Assembly (NCBI GenBank): GCA_021847345.1
Contig: JAJZTW010000031.1
Location: 1-40,640 of the forward strand
DNA from: Pseudomonadota bacterium
GTDB taxonomy: Bacteria > Pseudomonadota > Gammaproteobacteria > Burkholderiales > Burkholderiaceae_C
DNA: 40,640 nucleotides
Direction: 5' to 3'
Part shown: positions 40,066 to 40,640 of the stretch, in pieces
Layout of the letters: every line of letters starts with the position of its first letter
Numbering within the stretch: position 1 is the first letter of the stretch
Notes under the pieces: model-generated
Databases searched by the model: none
Told to the model about the DNA's origin: nothing
What the model saw: the letters and a program-made list of their open reading frames with translations, nothing else
Made by a program: the position numbers and the translations under genes

Positions 40066-40094
40066 TTGACAGCTCCCGGGTTTGCCGGCAGAAT
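40066..40094 (+). promoter_or_regulatory. rrn promoter P1
   Basis: TTGACA (40066-40071), a 17-base spacer and CAGAAT (40089-40094) make a strong sigma-70 type promoter about 335 bases before 16S rRNA. Transcription would run through P2 and the leader. Confidence 0.65.
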
Positions 40095-40183
40095 TCGCCC
40101 TCTCGTTTTTGTTTGCGCAGGCGCCGCGGATCGCGGACCGAAGCGTAGCGAAAGCGGGAACGAAAAAAGAGCGATGCGGGGTG

Positions 40184-40212
40184 TTGACGACCTCGCAAAG
40201 CTGTGCAAGAAT
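40184..40212 (+). promoter_or_regulatory. rrn promoter P2
   Basis: TTGACG (40184-40189), a 17-base spacer and AAGAAT (40207-40212) form a second promoter 118 bases downstream of P1, the tandem layout usual for rrn operons. Confidence 0.6.
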
Positions 40213-40285
40213 GTCGTTCTTCGCTGCTGATGCAGCAACGCCGACAGACGACGCAGTGACCGAGAGGTCGCGAAGTCTGGAAGCG

Positions 40286-40300
40286 AGATCCTTAACAAGA
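40286..40300 (+). promoter_or_regulatory. rrn antitermination boxA-like site
   Basis: The leader contains GATCCTTAACAAGA, close to the boxA pattern TGCTCTTTAACA, followed after a short gap by GTGTGGGC (boxC-like). It lies between P2 and 16S rRNA, where Nus-dependent antitermination complexes load. Confidence 0.55.
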
Positions 40301-40394
40301 AGCAGCCGATAAGTGTGGGCGTTTGACTTTTCGAGGCGACAAGAGAAGTAGACGCTCATTGAGAGTACGGAGAAATCCGTGATTCTGATGAGTT

Positions 40395-40418
40395 GCATCC
40401 GGTCTTCGGGCCGGATGC
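40395..40418 (+). other. Leader hairpin just before 16S rRNA
   Basis: GCATCCGG-tcttcggg-CCGGATGC is a perfect 8-bp stem 12 bases upstream of the mature 16S 5' end. It probably belongs to the precursor stem region processed during rRNA maturation. Confidence 0.5.
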
Positions 40419-40430
40419 GCAAATGGATTG

Positions 40431-40640
40431 AACTGTAGAGTTTGATCCTGGCTCAGATTGAACGCTAGCGGCATGCCTTACACATGCAAGTCGAACGGCA
40501 GCGCGGGAGCAATCCTGGCGGCGAGTGGCGAACGGGTGAGTAATGCATCGGAACGTGCCCATCGATGGGGGATAACTGCGCGAAAGCGTTGCTAATACCG
40601 CATACGACCTACGGGTGAAAGCAGGGGACCGCAAGGCCTT
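40431..40640 (+). rRNA. 16S ribosomal RNA, 5' part (partial)
   Basis: The universal 16S start AGAGTTTGATCCTGGCTCAG lies at 40437-40456, followed by the conserved TACACATGCAAGTCGAACGG and GGCGAACGGGTGAGTAATGC blocks. The gene continues past the window end. The mature 5' end is placed about six bases before AGAGTTTGATC, as in related bacteria. Confidence 0.98.

Overview
The window is high-GC DNA from a betaproteobacterium of the order Burkholderiales. Marker orders typical of that group support this: apaG/mltA divergent from rpe-gph, yajC-secD-secF, and phoH-ybeY-lnt-glyQ-glyS-gmhB-plsC. A DUF3579 protein and TACAAT-type -10 boxes point the same way. A Thiomonas-like or related environmental lineage is my guess only. 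The window ends about 210 bases into a 16S rRNA gene.

Layout. 1-99 is the 3' end of priA. 100-3250 is an accessory island: three tandem, ungapped paralogues of a 124-residue two-helix membrane protein, one intact upstream gene with a glycine-rich hydrophobic C-terminal segment (putative pore-forming toxin), a decayed copy lacking that segment, a deletion derivative of an IS200/IS605 element, and a small secreted-protein ORF. I read it as a toxin/immunity locus. 3271-9600 carries a fused indolepyruvate oxidoreductase, a lysozyme-inhibitor-like lipoprotein, mltA and apaG. 9674-15740 carries rpe, gph, a chalcone-isomerase-like secreted protein, trpE (without trpG next to it), a DMT-type transporter, an ICMT-like methyltransferase, a MaoC hydratase and a DUF3579 protein.

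15771-24855 (minus strand) is a nine-gene envelope-spanning uptake operon: TonB-dependent receptor, ExbB, ExbD, TonB, periplasmic binding protein, two-domain permease, ATPase, a COG4280-like membrane protein with two ExxE motifs, and a 54-residue membrane protein. Every junction from exbD onward overlaps. A cobalamin-riboswitch-like element lies in the leader, and a winged-helix regulator lies upstream, separated by a tandem 81-bp repeat. The operon would carry one substrate from the outer membrane to the cytoplasm; iron, cobalt or a chelate is plausible, but the substrate is not shown.

26147-29982 is yajC-secD-secF with an extra gene for a stand-alone SecD P1-head-like protein between yajC and secD. 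30187-38712 is the phoH-ybeY-lnt-glyQS-gmhB-plsC-YgjP operon (RNA processing, lipoprotein acylation, glycyl-tRNA synthesis, LPS heptose, phospholipid). 38971-40030 encodes a NarL-type response regulator and YbeD. 40066-40640 holds tandem rrn promoters, an antitermination boxA, a leader hairpin and the start of 16S rRNA.

The best candidates for something undescribed are the toxin/immunity island, the B12-riboswitch-like TonB/ABC/COG4280 operon, and the SecD P1-like orphan.
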